This document shows, in pieces, positions 1-13,695 of a stretch of DNA of 64,000 nt. The position numbers and the translations under genes are program-made. How positions within the stretch are numbered: the stretch's first letter is position 1; every line of letters starts with the position of its first letter. The DNA comes from Sialis fuliginosa. Its lineage: Eukaryota > Arthropoda > Insecta > Megaloptera > Sialidae. Where the stretch lies: contig OY540813.1 of assembly GCA_961205875.1 (NCBI GenBank), forward strand, positions 18,013,001-18,077,000, written 5' to 3'. The notes beneath the pieces are model-generated. The model was given only the letters and a program-made list of their open reading frames with translations. It was not told where the DNA came from and did no database searches.

Positions 1-379
1 ACATATAATACTCCATGCACTAAGAATGTCACACATAATAAAAAATAAATAAAACGATAAATTAAAATTAGTCGAAAAACTCTTTAAACCTAGAGAGCTG
101 AAACTTGTCATTATTTGCATAATACATTTATTTAAAATGACTGTTATATAAAACGGTCACAGTCTGTGGTCATATACAACAAAATTTTTTTGAGAATTAT
201 AGAAAAGAATGTGAATATTCTTTAATGGTGGCAGATGTCAGTCTTCTCCCTTCCTGCTGCTCGAAAGCTTGAATAGAAAATTGGCACGGGCAGATTCAGT
301 GGCGGTTCGTAATGTAAAACAGATGGACGTCGATTCCACTTGATTTTGCCGCACGCCGATATAAAATTATGTTAAAATC

Positions 380-640
380 ATTCGTATACCGAGTTGGTAG
401 TTTTAAGTGTATGTCTGTTTGTCTTCTAGAACTAGAAACCTGAGATTTGGCATTATTATAATAAATGGTGAACCTTGATTTCTAAAAATATAATTTTCAG
501 TTTTTGGTACTTTTTAAAAAGGGAAAATGGATTACCAAACAAATATAATAAAAGCTGACAATTCAAGAATTTTTCAATATGTAAAACGTTTTGTTATTAT
601 TAAAATATCATTTAACAATTAAAAAATATCGTAAAATATT
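380..640 (+). repeat. Dispersed repeat R3, copy a
   Basis: It shares GGGAAAATGGATTAC, TAAATGGTG, GTTTTTGG and (A/G)AAGC(T/C)GA(C/T)AATTCAAG in order with 46720-47000; quite diverged. Confidence 0.45.
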
Positions 641-2347
641 TGTCCTCATCTCTGAAAGCAATGTGATGCCGGAATCACAAAAAAAATATCAGCAATTATC
701 GCATTTACGTATTTTAAAAAACATGCTACGTATTTGTTAAAAAACAAAATTAGGAATAATGCTAATTGGTTTTTAATTTTCTTAAAAGTTTTTAATCTAC
801 GATATAGGACAATAGTACACGATACTCAACTGGCATTTGATTTTTTAATCGCTATATACCAAGTAAATATCACGGAAAGAGGATATTAAAAAATTAAGTA
901 CACCTTCGTATACTGTATTCTTTTATAGTAGTGGCTACACGAACTTTTTTACTTTTTTATACCCATTTATATGGAATATACATACATATAGTATAAGTAA
1001 AGTATTGTTAGGTTAGGTTACAAAAATCAAATAGAAATTGCTTTTAACACAAGCCACTAGTCAGAATATCTCTATACAGAGTTCAGAATTATATTAATAT
1101 GTTTATAATTCGAAGGCTATATTAAAATTACCTTACTAAAATTAATCAACAACGTAACACATTATCAAAAGCTTAATAATGGGCAGCACTCTATAGAGGC
1201 AGTTTAATTTTCTTGAGCTTTAAAGCAATTTCTATATGATAATAATGTCAAACGGTACATATTTTTTTATGGTGGAGGTGCAATGTAAAATATAATTACA
1301 TTCTTCTTTGAAATTCTAGTGAAGACCCTCATACACTTTTGGGTTTACCATTTAAATCTTTAAGGTTAAAAATGAGAGTGTATGGAAGCCTTTAATTCTA
1401 TTTAAAAATCAAATAATTAATTAATTTTCAAACATTGTAAAATTTCAATGTAAAAAAAATAATAGTAAAGAAACACGAATAACTTTTTTTTTCTTAGAAC
1501 GCCAATGAATGAAATGGTGCTTGATAACATAGCGAAAGATTACAAAAACGTAAACAACCCTGAAGTCGCCAGAAATATCTTTTCATATATTTTTTTTTGT
1601 TTTCCGTTGTTTTCTTCTTCTATTCTGTTGTAGGTGGATGATATATTTGCTGATTTGTTATTGTTATCGTTAAAATGTTTAATTGAATGTCTGTCAAAAT
1701 GGTAGTAAAGTTTTTCAGACCAAAAATTTTCTACAATAAACTATTGTGGAAATAAAATTAGTATAAAATAGGTATTGTTATGTATACAAAAATTCAGCTC
1801 TTTGTGAATTTTTCCCCAGACACATCTATTTTTCGTCTAAATGTACTGGACTAGTATGTAAACATTAAGAATTAAATTGCTTGTATAAAAACTTTTCAGA
1901 CAAAAGTTACTAAATTTGGCGGGAGCAATATCGTATATTTTTTTAAGTTTTTTAAATGAGAACCCATATATTTGATATGGTTCTATGAGAAAAAAAAAAT
2001 TTGTTCAAAACTTAAAATAAAAAATAAATTCAATTATACTTGTAATTTAATACATTTTTCCCGTTAACATTTTTCAATAAATGAATTTATATTAAATTAC
2101 AAAACTCGTTTTTTTTTCTAACAATCGCCTTGATTTAAATCTGAAATATTGTAACGCACATGAGTCTCATATTTCACTCTCTATGACCTTCGCTTTTTTT
2201 TAATATCAGATGGACGATGCACTTTTGATATACACTTTTAAACAGAGCATTGTAAATTTTTACATCGGGTTAATGCAATTTTTTGCCGAGATTAAAGAGC
2301 GACTGGTTTTTCATCGTGATCTGAACCCTTTGTTATGCAGTGTATGT
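641..2347. other. No gene seen
   Basis: AT-rich spacer. TTAGGTTAGGTTA at about 1010-1020 is a short run of the insect telomere-like pentamer, far too short for a telomere. No open frame of interest. Confidence 0.5.
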
Positions 2348-2623
2348 CTACGATTGATATATTACTTTCTTCTTTCTACCGCCGGTGTCAAGATATTCGA
2401 ACAATCTATCAACATTCCCCTTTCCCCTCAGATTCATTCCCCCCACCATTATTCGCTCACAACAAAACGATGCTACGGAGTTTGAAAACGCTGGATATCT
2501 CTTTATTACTCCAGTTTTGGCGAATGAATCCGAGTATTTGATATTTAAATGAAGATTGTAATGATCATTAGATCCATCTACAAGCTTTATTTTACGGATG
2601 TGGTGGCTCTTGTAGAAGTAAAA
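2348..2623 (-). CDS. Open frame without start codon, unidentified
   Basis: The minus strand is open for 91 codons down to a TAG at 2350-2348, in a block less AT-rich than its flanks. A plausible acceptor (TTACTTCTACAAG) lies near its start. The reading includes FAKTGVIKRYPAFSNS and GNVDRLFEYLDTGGRKKK. Possible donors are GGCG/GTAGAA and AAA/GTAATA. The plus strand of the same block is also open for 91 codons, which weakens the case for either. No family recognised. Confidence 0.2.
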   Translation of the reverse strand, partial: FYFYKSHHIRKIKLVDGSNDHYNLHLNIKYSDSFAKTGVIKRYPAFSNSVASFCCERIMVGGMNLRGKGNVDRLFEYLDTGGRKKKVIYQS

Positions 2624-4097
2624 TTAATTGTTTACCAAGTGTAATTTTGATTGATTGTATTTGATGATGAAATTAGATATTTATTTACTTAATTTAATAG
2701 ACTAGCGCGTGATTGAAAATAATAATTTATATTTAGTTAGTAATTAAATATTTTAACTCGTATTTATTCAATATTCTATTATATTATATTAACTGTTTAT
2801 AAAGAATGAATTTATTATAATTTATAATTATTATTGGATTTTATTTTCTGGACTAGTACCTGTTTATGAGTATTTAATTTTTGATATTTTAATAAATAAA
2901 AACGTTGGTGCATTTGTATGTCACGTCATCACACCTAAACTACTGGACGTATCGCAGCCATATTCACACCATATGTTCGTTTGATGCTCCGATAAATTTT
3001 ATTTATGGTCCGTTTTGGTTCATATTCAGAATATATGTTAAATATTTTACAAAAAATGAACCCGGTAGGTAATGCTGGAGTCGAGATATTTACGAAAATG
3101 TGTGTTTATGGTCTGATTTTTAAACAAATTATATTTTGGTCATAACAATGTTTGCCGGGTCAGCTAGTATATGTATATAATTTTTCACTCATTAGGTACG
3201 GATCTAAAATCTAGTTATGATTTGATAAATCTGCGGTACACCGTTCACGAGTCAATGTTTAGTTAAATAATGTCTGAAGTTATTTTAAATATTCATTACG
3301 TTCTTAGGTACAAAAATTAAATTTAAAAATTACATATTAATCTTAATATATGTATGTATTCATGATAAACAGATAAAATAAAACTAAGCTGCAGCTTCAA
3401 ACGAAAATAAATTTTGATTTTTCCTCTATATCAATTTCCATAAAAACAGAGAGTTTATATTTTTATGCATAGTAAAATAACTTTATTAATAATCATAAAC
3501 CAGTGGATTTTATGTTTTATTCCGATTTACTACCATCTGTGTTTTCATCTGAAAAACGGAAATGTCGTTTTTCCATCACAGAGAATTATTTTTGTGCTTA
3601 CGCTTCTCTTCTGGAGATTAATTTTCATACAAGTGCCATAGAGAAAATTGCAAGATAGAGTTGTTATGTTACCGATTGTCTATGTGTGTGTGCACCTATT
3701 ATGTCATTATAGGGTATGTTCACACGAGCATATTGTTATTCATTTATAAAATGTTTTAAAAACATACAGGGTGTAGAAATAAATTACGGTACAAATATAC
3801 GTAAATTGAATTAGAGGTTCTTCTCGCTCGGGGCTGACGGCGCTTTACACCCCAATCCAAAATTTTAATAAACATTTCTCAGGTCTCAGCTTTAAATATT
3901 TGTATGCTTCTGAAATGATATTCTTTGCCCTACTAATAGCTTAATTTTTTTATTTGTAGATCATCAAAAAAACAATTATATAGATATTCCAATGTATTAA
4001 TTACTGCTCTCCATTAAAAGTAAAAACTGTTTTTAAAATAACAAAAAATGACCCAAATCAACTTTTAATCTACTTTTTAAAAAGTTTAAACAATTTT
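2624..4097. other. No gene seen; retroposon-like tail
   Basis: AT-rich. TTTGCCGGGTCAGCTAGTAT at about 3150-3170 resembles the ends of insect retroposons and is followed by TATG-type simple sequence. A TACAGGGTGT box sits at 3765. Confidence 0.35.
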
Positions 4098-4600
4098 GCC
4101 TCCTCGCAATATTGAAGATACGAGTAGCTTTGTGATCGTTTTAGAATGAGTTGTCCGATTTCAAAATTTTAAATTGATTTTTCTGTTTCGGGTTAAAACA
4201 AACACTTTTCGTTCTGTGTCTGTCTGTTTGTGTGTCCGCGTGTCCGTCTGTTTTCTGAAGCCTTGTCACACGCATAACTCATGAACCACCGAATCGATAT
4301 TAATGAAACTTGGTTGGATGGTTGGGTCTGGCTTGAGGACGGTCCCATTTAAAAATCGTGTGGAAGGGGGAGGGGTGACATCCTTAAATATTTATTTTTT
4401 CAAGATATCTCAAGAAAGACACGTTACGTGAAAATTTTATAGAATCTTTTTTGTAGAGCATTCAATGGTTAACCAATGCTAGGCCATTTATCTGAACAAT
4501 TTATCGGTTTTTATTTTAATTGTTCAATAATTAACTACCTTTGGTGAATTTTGCATGAGGAAGCACTGTGCATTTACTTGGCAGATGTTTTTTTTTTAAT
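4098..4600 (+). repeat. Dispersed repeat R1, copy
   Basis: The same unit as 38377-39000: GCCTCCTCGCAATATTGAAG at the start, GTGTGTCCGCGTGTCCGTCT inside, GGATGGTTGGGTCTGGCTTG, and the same end, GAGGAAGCACTGTGCATTTA, followed by a T-run. No coding frame. Confidence 0.7.
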
Positions 4601-4875
4601 AAATAATATACAATAGTTACAGTAGTTAAATAATAAATATAGGTAGAATAGTTTTTTTAAGCGATCGCTTCTCTAATTTTCTAAAAACGATAAAAAAATA
4701 AGTGGGGTCATTTTATTTGCTTCACTGTAGTTTTGTATATTTTAATGATAATAATTAATAAAAAAATTGCACATCGACCGTGTAAAAGAACACTATTTTC
4801 AGGAATCCCCACATACAGGAATTATCCTTGAAGGATAGCAATCATGTTTTATGTTTATTGCAATATCAAGTTTAG

Positions 4876-5037
4876 TTGTGGTGGCGCACGAGGTCATGCA
4901 GTCGAGATGTATCCAACGAGGAAATAAATCAAGAAAATCTCATTTACTTTTTATATTTCCTAACCGACCCCCCTCTTGATATACGCAATGTGTATGATTG
5001 TGTTTTTGCCACAGATTCTGTTATTTTCTTTCGCTAA
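4876..5037 (+). CDS. Short coding-like open frame, unidentified
   Basis: After a possible acceptor CAAGTTTAG, 53 codons stay open to a TAA (RDVSNEEINQENLIYFLYFL, then TDPPLDIRNVYDC). There is no ATG. The composition looks protein-like, but splice support is weak and nothing is recognised. Confidence 0.17.
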   Translation: MWWRTRSCSRDVSNEEINQENLIYFLYFLTDPPLDIRNVYDCVFATDSVIFFR

Positions 5038-6888
5038 ATCTTTTATAGATCTATAGAACTGTTAGTGACAGTTAGTTTTTTTCGTATCTCACCGTTCGTA
5101 CGATTAAAGAAGTATACGTACAGGGTGTATTAAAAGAATGAATTAATAAATATGAAAATAGTATTGATTTAAAAATTTAAAAATATATCCCTGTTTTATT
5201 TATCATCCATAATACGTGACTGTCTATGAATAATTGCTCTACTGAATATTTAAAAAGTTATGTATTTTTGTTTTATTATTTTAGGTTTCCAATAAAAAAG
5301 AATAAGTTATTAATTTTCAATTCGAATGTATGATTTGATTAATCAATAAACTCATTTTGAATTTTAAAATAAGTTCAGTTTTTTATTTCAAAAGAAGTTT
5401 GTGAAAAATCATAATAGTTTAGAGAAATGTAAAAAATACATAAAATATAAAGCTCTTTATTTGGAAGTATTTTTAAATTCTCAAAATCATTTTATTTTAG
5501 TCCAGATTTATGGTAGAACTCAACTAAAACAAATAGAAGTGTAGATACATACATATATTTAATTACTTATTCTGTTTTAATAAAATATAAATACATTTGT
5601 ATGTATAAGTATTTTTAATAAGATTTAAAAATTTTAAAGTTCAGTACCCTTGCTTCAATTTTTTGACTTTTAAGTTTGATATGTTTTTATAATACTTTAT
5701 TTTTGTTGTAATTAAATTATTTATCAAACATATACACACATACTCTTGTATGATTGTTTATAAAAATACCTACAGTTCGATAAACTAATTGTAACGAAGT
5801 AAAAACAGTTTTGTAAAAGAAGAAACAGACTACACAGCGATATGTAGTAATATGTATATCGTTCACGTACGAAGTATTATGGCGTTGTGAAAAATAATTC
5901 ACTTTTTTTTTGATTTGTACTACCAGGACTTCGCACTCGCACTACTAATTTCTAGCAAAAAAATTCTTCAAATTTATTTTTCAAACAAATATTTCTTTGT
6001 GGTAGAAATGTAACTATTTATATTTGCAACATTTGATGTACCTATTCAAATTAACATACAACATTAATAAAATTATAAAAGGTAAATCATTTATAATTTA
6101 TTTTTTCATATTTATGACGATAGAAAATTAAAAATTACTACTGAAATAAACCAATTGGAATTATTTCGATTAAAATTTGCTGACCTGCATTGATATGCAA
6201 TCGTGTTATTCGTAACGTACACAATTTCATAGAGAAAAAATTAATTTAAACTCATATGACCTATAGAATAAATAAACAATCAAAATATAATAACAGATTC
6301 ATAAGCTATGTCTGGATATTTTAATTTAATTCGGATGCATTCATATTGCATTTACGAAATAATAAAACTAGAAAATCGTACATAGAACAAAAATGCCATA
6401 GGTAACACAGACTGAAAACGTTTGTTCTTGATATTTCAAAGTAAACCCTAAAGATATTTCTTTGTATTTTGTTACAATAACATAAAATTGCACGAGTTAT
6501 TTGTACGTAGTAATGGTACTGCACATTCTTATATATTGTTTAAGGATACGCTGGATAGAGATTTTATTTCTTTTCAAGAATCATAATGTACGTTGTACAA
6601 ACAAAACTTTTGTAATACTAGCACAATTTTGAGAATAAAATATTATTTGAAGCGGAAGATCTCAGTTCTGTATTGTGGTCAAATCTCGCCAAACGAAAAT
6701 AATTCTCTCTTATAAATGTTTGTAAGCAGACCTGTAGAAGATTTTTGGCGATCTTGCCCCCCCCCCCCTTTCGTGAATTCTGAAAAATTTAAATTAGAAA
6801 TTTTCTATATGTGACAAATGGAATTAATATTCGTTTCGATTATTTTAGCGCTAATCGATGATAAATGGTGTCAAAAATGCAAGGATAG
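5038..6888. other. No gene seen
   Basis: AT-rich spacer. A TACAGGGTGTATTAAAAG box at about 5120 marks a probable decayed repeat. A pure C-run is at about 6757-6768. Confidence 0.5.
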
Positions 6889-7038
6889 ACCCCTAAGAAA
6901 TATACGAAAAAAAATGAGTGCCGTTTATGCTTAAGTCCTAATAGAACAGAAACAATTTTACAGATAATAAAATTTCCTATTACAGAGGTACTTCCAGTAT
7001 ATTATTTCTGTACGGAACACTTAAAAGGCTATAATTGA
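6889..7038 (+). pseudogene. Zinc-finger-like coding relic (ZAD-like)
   Basis: A 49-codon frame between two stops reads TKKNECRLCLSPNRTETILQ followed by IIKFPITEVLP and FCTEHLKGYN. The CRLCLS start and the later LP-FCTEHL recall the ZAD zinc-finger domain of insect C2H2 proteins (C-x2-C, then C-x2-C). The spacing is shorter than normal and the last Cys is His. There is no ATG and no convincing splice site. It is possibly a decayed exon or transposon-carried domain; the assignment is tentative. Confidence 0.27.
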
Positions 7039-7740
7039 TATTTTGTCATATGTATTACCTACAGCAATAATACTCGATTAACTAATAGCCTCACACTATC
7101 TACTCAATCAGACGGCACAGTGTTTAATTATCTTTATAGACAGTGAAGCATTGACACTTTACAGAAACGGTCTCCATCACCGCTTCGACCTTGTAAATCT
7201 ATTATATGTTATTCAATACAAGTGGCATGTTAGTTGCGTCGAAACGGCGATAGCATTTTGCCTCCAATCAATTGGCTACCTAGGAATTTGTCTATCCTGC
7301 CTACCTGTCACTACGACTCTGTAGTAAAGTAAAAGTGATACTTTTCAAATAAATAAATATTTCATAATATTATGTAATGCAAAGAATCACTTTGAGCAAA
7401 TTAATCTCCTCCTCCCTCAGCATATATTCATATTTAAGGTACACAAATATTTTTGCGATAATATAAATTATTAAAATATTTCATTAAAATGTTTGAAAGT
7501 TATTTAAAAGAGACGGTAGGGTTTCAAAAGACAAAATACATTAATATTAAAGAAATACAAAATAGAAAGTTTATTCCATGGAAATTATTATGGAAAAAAT
7601 CATAAATAGCGCTTTAAAATTTTATTTCTGAATACAAATAATTATCATGCTCTTTTTCATCTGAATGGATACGTGAACAACAATAATACCAGTGCATCCA
7701 TCAACGTGAATTGTACCTTCTTCAAGTCATGGTTTGTTGC

Positions 7741-8182
7741 GATGTAACATCCAAAAGATTAATCGGGTTTTGCTTTTTTGAGGACGGAAATAACAATACA
7801 GTTACGGTAGTTGGCGATCGGTATTGGCAAACACTGGAAAATTTTGTGCATCCTGCAGTAAAGGAAATGTCTGAGACATGGTGGCATTAAGATGGTGCAA
7901 CTGCCCATTCGAATAGAGCTACAATATTCTGCTAACAATAAGATAGATTTTCGAAGAGCGAAGAATATAACAAAATTCAACTGGCCGCAGCTTTCACCCG
8001 ATTTAACTGTATCAGATTTTCGTCTTTAGGATTACCCAAAGGACAAGGTATATGCTAATAAGCCTTGGGCCATCCAGCTGCTTAAAGGTAATATTCGAGA
8101 AGGAATTTATGTCAAGAGTAGATATGGAAAGTGCTATAAAAGTGCCTTTACTTGCGAAGCGGAAAAAGAGTCATTCACGTAA
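7741..8182 (+). pseudogene. Decayed Tc1/mariner-superfamily DDE transposase fragment
   Basis: In one frame, GFCFFEDGNNNTVTV and GDRYWQTLENFVHPAV precede W-H-stop-DGATAHSNRA, which corresponds to the catalytic QQDGA-H motif with the second acidic residue. After a frameshift, WPQLSPDLTVSDFRL-stop-DYPKDKVYANKP matches the W-P-SPDL-P-DF-LWGYLKD-VY region carrying the third catalytic residue, and it continues through an LK-NIREGI helix to a stop at 8180. At least four internal stops and one frameshift make it a pseudogene. This arrangement is typical of insect Tc1/mariner-type genes often annotated as Tc3-like. The N-terminal DNA-binding half is not recognisable upstream. Confidence 0.82.
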
Positions 8183-8667
8183 CATTAATTTCTTTACATA
8201 GTTTAAAAAAAACGTATTTTTATAATATAAAATCAAATTTATAATATAAAAACAAAGTGCAAATTAATAGCGTTATTGGGCAGTTTCAGTAGTGTTTCAA
8301 GAATCAATTAATTGTAGATATTGACAAAAGAGTTATTGAAAACAAAATAAACAATTGTCGATTAAAATACAACAGAGATGCTCTTACGCGGCACTTGTTC
8401 TTTAGTTCGCGCGTTATTAATAATATTTTACCATATATAACTTATTTACAGTTATTTCCTAGACTAAAAGACCAAATTGGATGCTGCAAAGGGCAAATTA
8501 TATCTACATTAATTATTTATGACGATGAAATCATTTATTTCGATAAGGATTAATGTTTTGCAGGTCATAAGTCCACGTAAACAGAACTCAAACATTTTAA
8601 ATTTTCTTTGTAACATAAAAGCAGTCATTGTGGTTTTAATATAAAAGTTAGATACATGGTATCACGG

Positions 8668-8812
8668 ACTTTATTTTAGATCTTTTGATTCTACATAATT
8701 CTTTACTAAATGGAGTTAAGAACAAAATAATGATTTGATTCAATATTTAACGGATTAGTTAACGTATTGCAAAAGAGCGCACTGGCGGCAAACTTTTTTC
8801 CGACTCAATTTA
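8668..8812 (+). repeat. Dispersed repeat R2, plus copy
   Basis: It matches the inverted copy at 16701-16858 over TTTTAGATCTTTTGATTCTA, ATTCTTTACTA and GCAAAAGAGCGCACTGGCGG. Confidence 0.55.
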
Positions 8813-9921
8813 CTATTATCGTCATTGCTTATTCCTTATGTTACCTAACGTAACAAAATATATCCTATAACCTTACCAGAGAACATATCTATGAATTAAA
8901 AAAATATAAGCACACTAACGTACAAACAGACAGACGCTGAGCTTTATATACATATATTAAGGATAACAAACGAAAAAACTGTTTAAATTTTGTATAGTAA
9001 AGCGACATATGAGTCATTCTGTATTAAAACAATATTATAAGGCACACAGATTTCACTTCCGTTAGATAAAAGAAAATAACATTTTCTGACCTTAAACATA
9101 CAGAAAGAATTCTTTGTTTTATTTTTTTTAATATCTGTGTGTATATTTTTTATAACGTTTACTATCAGATGATATTGGCTCTTGGTCTAAACAAGTCGAG
9201 AGCAACAAAGAGATAAACTTTTTTGTTTTGTTTTCCTCTACGATAAAAAGTTTCCAGTATAAAATGTCTGAACTGTTTTAAGTAGCATTAGAAGCGCTTT
9301 TATGTGAAACTTACTTTATTAACTTTTGATTACTTCTTTTAAATCGTATTATTATTAACGAAAAGTTCTTATCTGAAGATATAAATGTGTGTATTGAATA
9401 TATATGAATCTTCGATTTAAAATTTTTTTTATAAATCATTGCTTTTGTAAAATACCTACATAGTAGATAATGGGATTTATATAACAGTGCGTTCATTTAG
9501 TAAGGCTTTAAGGGAAGAGTAGGGTAAATTAAACCTTACAAATTCTTACGTGAGTAGAGAAAGGGGGTCCAAAGGGTTATTTACATAAGGTGTATTTTTA
9601 AATTAATTAAATTAAAATACGTTAATTTAAACTAGTTTTTTTTTTTTATAAATATAAACATTTATTACAAAATAATCAGTGAATTTTGTTACTACTAAAC
9701 ACAGATGGAAAAATAATAAAAAAAAAACTTAAGTAAGGAATAGGGGAAGTCACACAATATTTACGATTACTCACAAGGGGAAGTGGTTTGTCGAATATTT
9801 AAAAAATCAGCTTAATGTAGTTAATGGAAGCTCCCTAAGTGACATGGATCTTAAATGGTTCAATTATGGATCAATGGATCAATTCATATATCTATCCTAC
9901 TTTACATTTTTGGATAGATTA

Positions 9922-10337
9922 CACAGCCACACAAAAAAATGTGCGATACCAAAAAGCGACCTATATAATAGCATTGTAGTGTTGGTTGAGCATAATCGAA
10001 ATTCAATTTTTTTTAATTTTCTGCTTACCATTTTTTTTTTATTTAAGCTTGAATTTTGAGTTCAGATTGAATTTTTCCAAGTTGGTTAGTTAAACCTAAA
10101 ATTAAAACTCAAATAAAAAAAACTGATTTGGATTTCGACTATTCTTGAACAATACTACAGCCCTAAAAAGGTCGTTTTTATTGTACCGCACACTTTTTTG
10201 GAAAAATTCAACCTAAACCGAAAATTCAAGTACAAATATAAAACCTGGTAAGCATAAAATATAAAAAAAAATGGATTTCGGCAATGCTCGACTAATACTA
10301 CAATGTTCTATAGGTCACTTTTTTGTGTGGCTATGTT
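9922..10337. mobile_element. Inverted-repeat element, family M1 copy A
   Basis: The left side (CAGCCACACAAAAAA, then GCGACCTATA, TGTAGTGTTGGTTGAGCAT) is inverted on the right (ATGCTCGACTAATACTACA, TATAGGTCACTTTTTTGTGTGG). An inner part with AATTTTCCAAGTTGG-like and AACCTAAA motifs is also inverted. The same family recurs at 39024-39290. No gene inside. Confidence 0.65.
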
Positions 10338-12478
10338 ATTAAAACATACATGCAAAAGCACAAAATTCGATGTAATATAAAAAAGCGTCTTTTTTCTGTA
10401 ATGCTATTTTTTCGATATAAATACTATTAGAACAAATATAATAGTTTTACTGTCTCCTATATATGTATATCTATATTATATTATATTAGAAAATTAAAGT
10501 TAAGTTAAGATGATTTATAATAAAATGTCCTGTTTGAATAAATAAATAATTAATTTGCAATAATCATATTTCACATTTGAGGATTTTCCTTCAAATAAGT
10601 TTATGTAATATTTCATACGAAAACAAATATTCTTGTAGATTATACAAAACACAAATAAGACGAAAAGTCATTAAAATGATTTAACGCTGTGTAAGGATAA
10701 ATTAGATTAAAAATGTGATTAAGGAAGTCAGGAATTATGAGAGAAATCAACTTTTAGAAAACTTAATAACTCAGGACTGTTTAATGTTAAATAATGGCGC
10801 ACAAAAGGAAAATCTTGCTGTGAAACAAATTCATTTTTTAACTGGATTTTCTATAGTTACAAAAACTCGAGTTATTTTAAATTAACTGTATTTAATTAGT
10901 GCATATTGTGTTAAAACTGGGAGGTTTTGGTTGAGTTTTATAAAAGTTTTTATCACCGTATCCAATTTTTGAATAATCCAGTTTAATTTTTTACGCAGGC
11001 ATCTGCGTAATGTAATCGTAATGAGAATAGATAATTAATTTAATTTTCAATATTCAAATATTTTATTATTTTAATTAAATTTTAACCATGAAATATTTTT
11101 CACTTGTATGGGTTACATCTACTGTAACAAATTTCATTAATCTAATTTTAAAATTAAATTTTTGTAATAAACATGTAGGGGAAATACGCAATGAAACGGA
11201 CAGTTCATGAAATGGACAATCGAGACTATCTGAACAAATGAATTCAAATTTTGTTGTCAGTCTCACTAAGTTGCATTATGACAATTTAAGTTTTTGTCGT
11301 AAAAACCTAAAAAAAATTATTTTTTGAAAAAGATTCCCAAGGTGAGATATTATACTTATCGTATTTTTGATGTTTTGTGTAATATTGCATATATTTGAGT
11401 CAAACATTAATGGTAAGTTACTTTTCTTATCTTATTTTTGTTTAGATGAAGTTTGTCAAATAATTTTAAAGGCAATGAATCAGACAGATGTTCATGCATT
11501 GAAACGGACGTTTATTTAAATAGTAATGTTGATTGTAAAAATTAAATTGTAATGTTGATTGACTAAAATGTCTTAAATGCAATAAATAGGCTCATATTAA
11601 AGGACTGTGAAACTTCTTTTGCAATAAATAATAAAACAAAATTTTATAATTAAGTACTAAATTACTAGTAGTTAATAATACAAATACTGGATTAAAAATG
11701 ATTATAGATCTCAGAATATTTTGTTTAATTTGAATTAAGTTATATTTGATAGGTACCACGTATGTATCTCAATCCGTTCACATCCACTTTTCAATACGAA
11801 GAATGCCAAGAAACGAACAAAAATGACTTTTTAAAAACGTCATTTAATTTTTTGCTATTATTTTTGTGGTAAAAAGAGATTAAGTTTAAGAAACCTAATT
11901 AATTAGAGATATGTATAACGTAGTTGATTTTCTTTAAATGTTTGTAATTTTAATAAAAAACTTCTTAAATCTCAAATGCCCCTTTCATTGCGTATTTCTA
12001 CTATATGAAATATTGCAACTCATAATTTAATTTGAACACAGAAAAAATACGTGAACTTATGATTTCATTGAAGAGTGAAATAAATTATCGATAAAAACGC
12101 TGTAAGCCTGTGGCTTAAAAAATTTATGTTCGCAGATCTCTAAATAATGAGATAGTTTTATGGACCGTATTTTTCTGAATGCGATTACTCACTGTCCCAG
12201 TATTTATAAAAGTTAGTTTGAAAATGTATTCGTAAAACTTGTGCCTTCACTAGCGGACATCCAGAGTTTCAGAAACACTACTTTAACTGACAAGTACACG
12301 ATCAGTATATTTTGTTAATATCTTTTTAGTTAATGGTCGTAATACTTTTACTTTTAGTTGCTTTCCTCTTTATGTGAGATATAAGAAATGTTATTTGACA
12401 AATTGTATCTAAAATTATTTTTAGTGGTAATATATGTATAATTAAACTGTGAGATCTAATACGCTTGTTTGGTGTTTT
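10338..12478. other. No gene seen
   Basis: AT-rich spacer with scattered short open frames of no protein character. Confidence 0.5.
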
Positions 12479-12620
12479 TGCTTCCTCGTCATATCGAAGA
12501 TACGAGACGCTTTGTGATCGTTTTAAAATGAGGAAAAAAAATTGTTGTCCGATTTCAAAATTTTAACTTGATCTTTCTTTTCTTTTCTGCGGCTGCACGC
12601 TCGAAAATGTCAAATTTTTA
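12479..12620 (+). repeat. Dispersed repeat R1, truncated copy
   Basis: It begins GCTTCCTCGTCATATCGAAG and keeps GCTTTGTGATCGTTTTA and CCGATTTCAAAATTTTAA of R1, then diverges after about 130 bases. Confidence 0.6.
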
Positions 12621-13695
12621 AGAATTTTTGCAAATAAAAAAGTTGTTACTCGTCAAAAAGAAACCACTCACGAATTTTCAGAAGAATGGTAATAAATTTA
12701 CAAAAGGGTCGAGGTACTGAGGACTATTAATATTTTCTATTTCAAACTCTTCATATTATTATTACCTATATTGAATAGTTGTCATTTTCAAAACAGCAAA
12801 AAATCGTGTCATGTCTAAATATGTAAAATAAAATTGCTTTAAAACAAAGAAAATTTGCTTTGAGCCACTTTAAAAATCAATATCTTCGCATATTTGACGA
12901 AAATGCCAATATTGGTATAAAACAAAAGTTGATCTTGTTCATTAACGAACGACAAAATAGTTTTGTTTGATAGTTGGTAGTTCATTAAAAGTCCGGTGAA
13001 GCCCATTATGTTAGTGAATAATGGGTTCTGGCGGAAAGAACGGCACCTCCTCGTTATTTAACACAAAGGAATCTCTCTCTTTCATTTGTATATCCTTCTC
13101 ACCCCTTTTCTAGCTATTACGTAACAGTTTTAACGGGAAGCTGAAATTCCTGTTCCAGTTTATCCGTAAAATAAAAACCCGTAGCACATTCCTTGAGACT
13201 CTGTGGCGACATCTATGAATGTCGTGTTCAGCGAGAAGTACTTTCGAAGTAAATCGATATATTAAAATCATTTTAATTGTAGAAATTTATCACTTTAATC
13301 GTTTGATTTAACGATATTTATGTTTTCTAATCATTCTAAAAATACGTGATAGTCATTTTCTCGTTTTATTGATACTAATAAATATCTACAGGCTTTGTCT
13401 GTAGAACGATAATGTTTTGGATTTTTTTAGTTGTACGTCGTTATATAGGCAATATTCCCAATATACTGAAACGATTTTGTTGGGACTTTCATTTTTGGAA
13501 AGGCTAAAATTAATGAATTGATATATTTAGTTGATAATTGAATTCCAACGCTAAAATTGATATTTTTTCAATACAAATATATTAAAATACAATGAGAAAC
13601 TAACGGTAGTTGTCATATTCATATAATTAAACCAACAAATTATATTGAATAAATAGATCAGTTTTGTAATAAGAAGATTTTACAATTAATAAATA

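Noticed and set aside
1008-1020. TTAGGTTAGGTTA as a telomere
   Set aside because: Only about two and a half units inside ordinary spacer; such short runs are common in insect genomes.
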